From contig BQKZ01014262.1 in the NCBI GenBank assembly GCA_036244855.1, positions 1 to 10,140 of the forward strand: a stretch of 10,140 nucleotides of DNA, in the 5' to 3' direction. Source of the DNA: Temnopleurus reevesii (taxonomy: Eukaryota; Echinodermata; Echinoidea; Temnopleuroida; Temnopleuridae). The notes under the pieces are model-generated. The model searched no databases, was not told the DNA's origin, and worked only from the letters and a program-made list of their open reading frames with translations. Shown piece by piece: positions 8,682 to 10,140 of this stretch. Numbering within the stretch: position 1 is the first letter of the stretch; every line of letters begins with the position of its first letter. The translations under genes and the position numbers were made by a program.

Positions 8682-8958
8682 CACTTTTTTATGTTTCCAC
8701 CTTTCTCAAATCAATGTTACCAAACTGCAAAGTTTATCTTGGCTTTAGGAGACAAAACCAGTTGGTGTTTCTCCACTCTTATCAATGCAACTGCTTTTCA
8801 AGAATAACCTTTGATGTTTGAGCCAACCTAAAGTCATTATGCAAATATAACTATCCACCACCCCCCTGCATAACCGGTGTTAGGCTATTGTCAGATTTGA
8901 GCCATTGAATCCATTGAAGCCCGCGTCCATCCCCTGTTTGACCAGGGGCCAGTTAGGG

Positions 8959-9249
8959 TCAGTATGGAGCCGTCAGGTCCAAAGCCTGCAGGATGTCATC
9001 GCCCTGTAGCAGTCTGCTGTCGGTGTTGGGCAGCGGGGCGTTCACCTCTGCGTCCTGGTTAGTGATCAGAGGCAGAGCTGCCCCTAAGGGTAGGCCATCC
9101 CGCCCCAGGAGTTGCGTGATGCTGCTCTTCCGACCGGTACCTGGTTGCGCTCCTGGTTGCTCTTCCTGTGGGACTGTGTTCTTGATAGGTGGGAGGACTG
9201 ATTTGCTTGAGTGCACGGGGGTATTTTTGGATGAGCCGTTTCCAGACAC
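8959..9249 (-). CDS. Last coding exon of the same unrecognised protein, with stop codon
   Basis: This exon follows the acceptor AAATTACAG|GTGTCTGG (AG at 9251-9250) and continues in the phase left by the upstream exon. It encodes 96 residues and stops at TGA (8961-8959). An apparent ATG four codons upstream of the acceptor lies in the intron and is not a start. The peptide is Ser/Pro/Gln-rich and probably disordered in its first half. It then has RKSSITQLLG (residues 40-49), a basophilic-kinase-like site beside a short hydrophobic helix. It ends in an acidic/hydrophobic tail, DDILQALDLTAPY. The short leucine-containing helices in disordered sequence resemble linear binding motifs of regulatory or RNA-associated proteins, but that is inference. 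No enzymatic domain, signal peptide or membrane segment is visible. An opposite-strand open frame over the same bases is best read as a shadow of this GC-rich exon. Confidence 0.82.
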   Translation of the reverse strand: MSGNGSSKNTPVHSSKSVLPPIKNTVPQEEQPGAQPGTGRKSSITQLLGRDGLPLGAALPLITNQDAEVNAPLPNTDSRLLQGDDILQALDLTAPY

Positions 9250-9555
9250 CTGTAATTTCAAGAAACATCAAATCCACAATGATAGTTACTATTGATGGCT
9301 TCTGAAAACAGAAGTTTCATTAGAATTATCACACCATTTCTTACACTTGTACGGGAACTGAAAGTATGTAAAACCTTCCATATGTTATATATCCAACCAA
9401 ATATTATGCAAATTCTTGAAATATTTGACATCTTCCTACCATGCATCTCCAAAGTCAACAATGTCAAGGAGAGCGGTGCAAAGTTTTGTGTTTCTAGGCA
9501 TTCTCTTACATCTTCTCATTATGGTGTACCCATTACCACTTCTTCAATCCTTCTA

Positions 9556-9729
9556 TGGTTGATATTGGTGGGTTTTCAAAATCGGCGGAAGGGGGCTTGT
9601 GAACAGTAAAACACAAGTGCGCAAAGATGCATACATCAAGTGCGTACGTGTCATTCATGGCGCACATCACTCGTTTTCTGCCATCCACAAGCCAACGTCC
9701 ACCAATTAAAAGAATACTAATATCAACCA
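9556..9729. mobile_element. Foldback element H in the last intron
   Basis: TGGTTGATATT at 9556 is inverted at 9719-9729. Further inward, GGCTTGTGAACAGTAAAAC on the left corresponds to the inverse of GTTTTCTGCCATCCACAAGCC on the right, giving arms of about 60 bp with indels. It is distinct from the pogo-like copy beginning 22 bp further on. No coding capacity and no sure superfamily. Confidence 0.65.
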
Positions 9730-9751
9730 CACAAAGACCAAAATGCGAGTA

Positions 9752-9910
9752 CAGTGGAAACTCGTTAAAAGAGATCTGATGTAACGAAATATCTGATATA
9801 AAGAGGTAAAAAATCTGCTCCCAGCTCTTAATAACTTATTTTTTTAAAACTCTGCTATAACAAGGTATTTTTGATGGTCTCAAGCACCTTGTTATACTGA
9901 GTTTCCACCG
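9752..9910. mobile_element. Pogo/Tc1-mariner-like MITE, copy C, in the last intron
   Basis: The left end CAGTGGAAACTCGTTA and right end (reverse-complemented) CGGTGGAAACTCAGTA form the TIRs, with TA flanks at 9750-9751 and 9911-9912. The interior shares CTGATATAAAGAGGTAA and CTATAACAAGGTA with copies A and B. It is 159 bp long, non-coding, and lies 71 bp inside the donor side of the last intron. Confidence 0.8.
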
Positions 9911-9982
9911 TATTACACCTTCAAGTTGGCAGATGTCTGCCACAACACTTCAGCACAAAAGAGAATAAGTAGAGGTTCTTAC

Positions 9983-10140
9983 CCTCTGGGCTACTATCTG
10001 GAGGAGCTGTGAATGCCTGAAGGGATTGACGTTGTCTTTATCCACTTTGTTGAGCAGAGCTGTGAGCAGGTCCATATTGGTGTCTCTCGGCTGGCCCCCT
10101 CCTCCTCCTCCTACACTCCCTCCTTGGGGGTTTGTGCCTC
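9983..10140 (-). CDS. Penultimate coding exon (partial) of an unrecognised protein
   Basis: Read on the minus strand, this exon is open throughout and encodes 52 residues after a 2-base partial codon at the window edge. It ends at a strong donor, CAGAGG|GTAAGAAC, with the intron GT at 9982-9981, and the phase at the junction is 0. The peptide begins with a Gly/Ser/Pro-type disordered stretch holding six consecutive glycines, coded by a GGA-rich triplet repeat at about 10095-10111. After it comes a likely amphipathic helix starting MDLLTALLNKVDK, which contains an LXXLL motif (LTALL, residues 25-29), then NPFRHSQLLQIVAQR. GC content and codon choice are clearly higher than in the surrounding AT-rich DNA. 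LXXLL motifs can bind nuclear-receptor or coactivator surfaces, but the motif is common by chance and no function should be read from it. I do not recognise the family; the N-terminal part lies beyond 10140. Confidence 0.82.

Larger units (their letters stand above)
8351..8958 (-). other. Putative 3' UTR of the minus-strand gene
   Basis: Leftward from the TGA stop the GC content falls and no coding frame continues. The first canonical minus-strand AATAAA lies at 8380-8375, which would give a 3' UTR of roughly 600 nt with cleavage near 8350-8365. A small local duplication lies within it: two TTTAAAGC-TTCT-AGCTGT units at 8634 and 8662, 28 bp apart. The limits are inferred only from the poly(A) signal. 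Further AATAAA copies at 8124-8119 and 7084-7079 would allow longer isoforms. Confidence 0.45.
9250..9982 (-). other. Terminal intron (GT..AG, phase 0) carrying two foldback elements
   Basis: The intron is inferred from a consensus donor (GTAAGAAC reading down from 9982) and an acceptor (TTACAG ending at 9250) that keep one reading frame between two GC-rich coding exons. The pyrimidine tract before the acceptor is modest. Two unrelated inverted-repeat elements (9556-9729 and 9752-9910) take up nearly half of its 733 bp, separated by only 22 bp. An additional cassette exon inside cannot be excluded, but nothing suggests one. Confidence 0.75.

Noticed and set aside
9059..9277. 72-codon minus-strand frame overlapping the last exon
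   Set aside because: It is in another frame, crosses the acceptor into the intron, and does not join the upstream exon in phase.
8993..9295. 100-codon plus-strand open frame opposite the last exon
   Set aside because: It is the antisense shadow of a GC-rich coding exon; the minus-strand frame has matching splice sites and phase and ends at a proper stop.
1..10140. tRNA or rRNA genes, or an autonomous transposase or reverse transcriptase
   Set aside because: No tRNA-like TPsiC/acceptor arrangement, no rRNA-like blocks and no open frame with transposase or reverse-transcriptase motifs were seen.

Overview
This window looks like eukaryotic nuclear DNA, most likely from a marine invertebrate (for example an echinoderm, lancelet, mollusc or hemichordate). 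It is AT-rich, has no operon-like gene packing, contains an intron with GT..AG borders, carries simple-sequence repeats, and is dense in short non-autonomous DNA transposons (MITE-like elements). The species cannot be fixed from the sequence alone.

The only gene I can support is on the minus strand at the right edge. Two coding exons (10140-9983 and 9249-8959) join in the same phase across a 733-bp intron (9982-9250). They encode the last 148 residues of a protein whose upstream exons lie beyond the window. This C-terminus is low in complexity and rich in Gly, Ser, Pro and Gln. It has a six-residue glycine run, an LXXLL motif inside a short predicted helix, and an RKSS site. I do not recognise the protein family. 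A 3' UTR would run leftward from the stop codon; the first canonical poly(A) signal on that strand is at 8380-8375.

The other ~8.3 kb (positions 1 to ~8350) has no gene I can defend. What structure it has comes mostly from foldback repeats. Three are related pogo/Tc1-mariner-like MITEs with CAGT.. ends and TA flanks (41-196, 714-888, 9752-9910). A fourth has the same CAGTCAAACCT end but an unrelated body of repeated TCTATAGTGGCCAC units (7511-7689). One element has AAGTCGA-type ends (2293-2462). One is possibly PIF/Harbinger-like (3260-3433), with a decayed relative at 4790-4846. One is a GGGCCTGTAACAT palindrome (3627-3757). One is hAT-like with CAGGGCGG ends (4031-4215). A further long-TIR family has three copies in the same orientation within 1.7 kb (6395-6631, ~6955-7190, 7841-8082). 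An eleventh foldback (9556-9729) lies 22 bp from the pogo-like copy in the gene's last intron.

A C-rich, GC-elevated block at ~950-1345 stands out from its surroundings and is unexplained. No tRNA, rRNA, CRISPR array or autonomous transposase gene was seen. The window is therefore a gene's 3' end plus a MITE-rich downstream region. Its main interest is the number and arrangement of hairpin-forming elements, not a new gene system.
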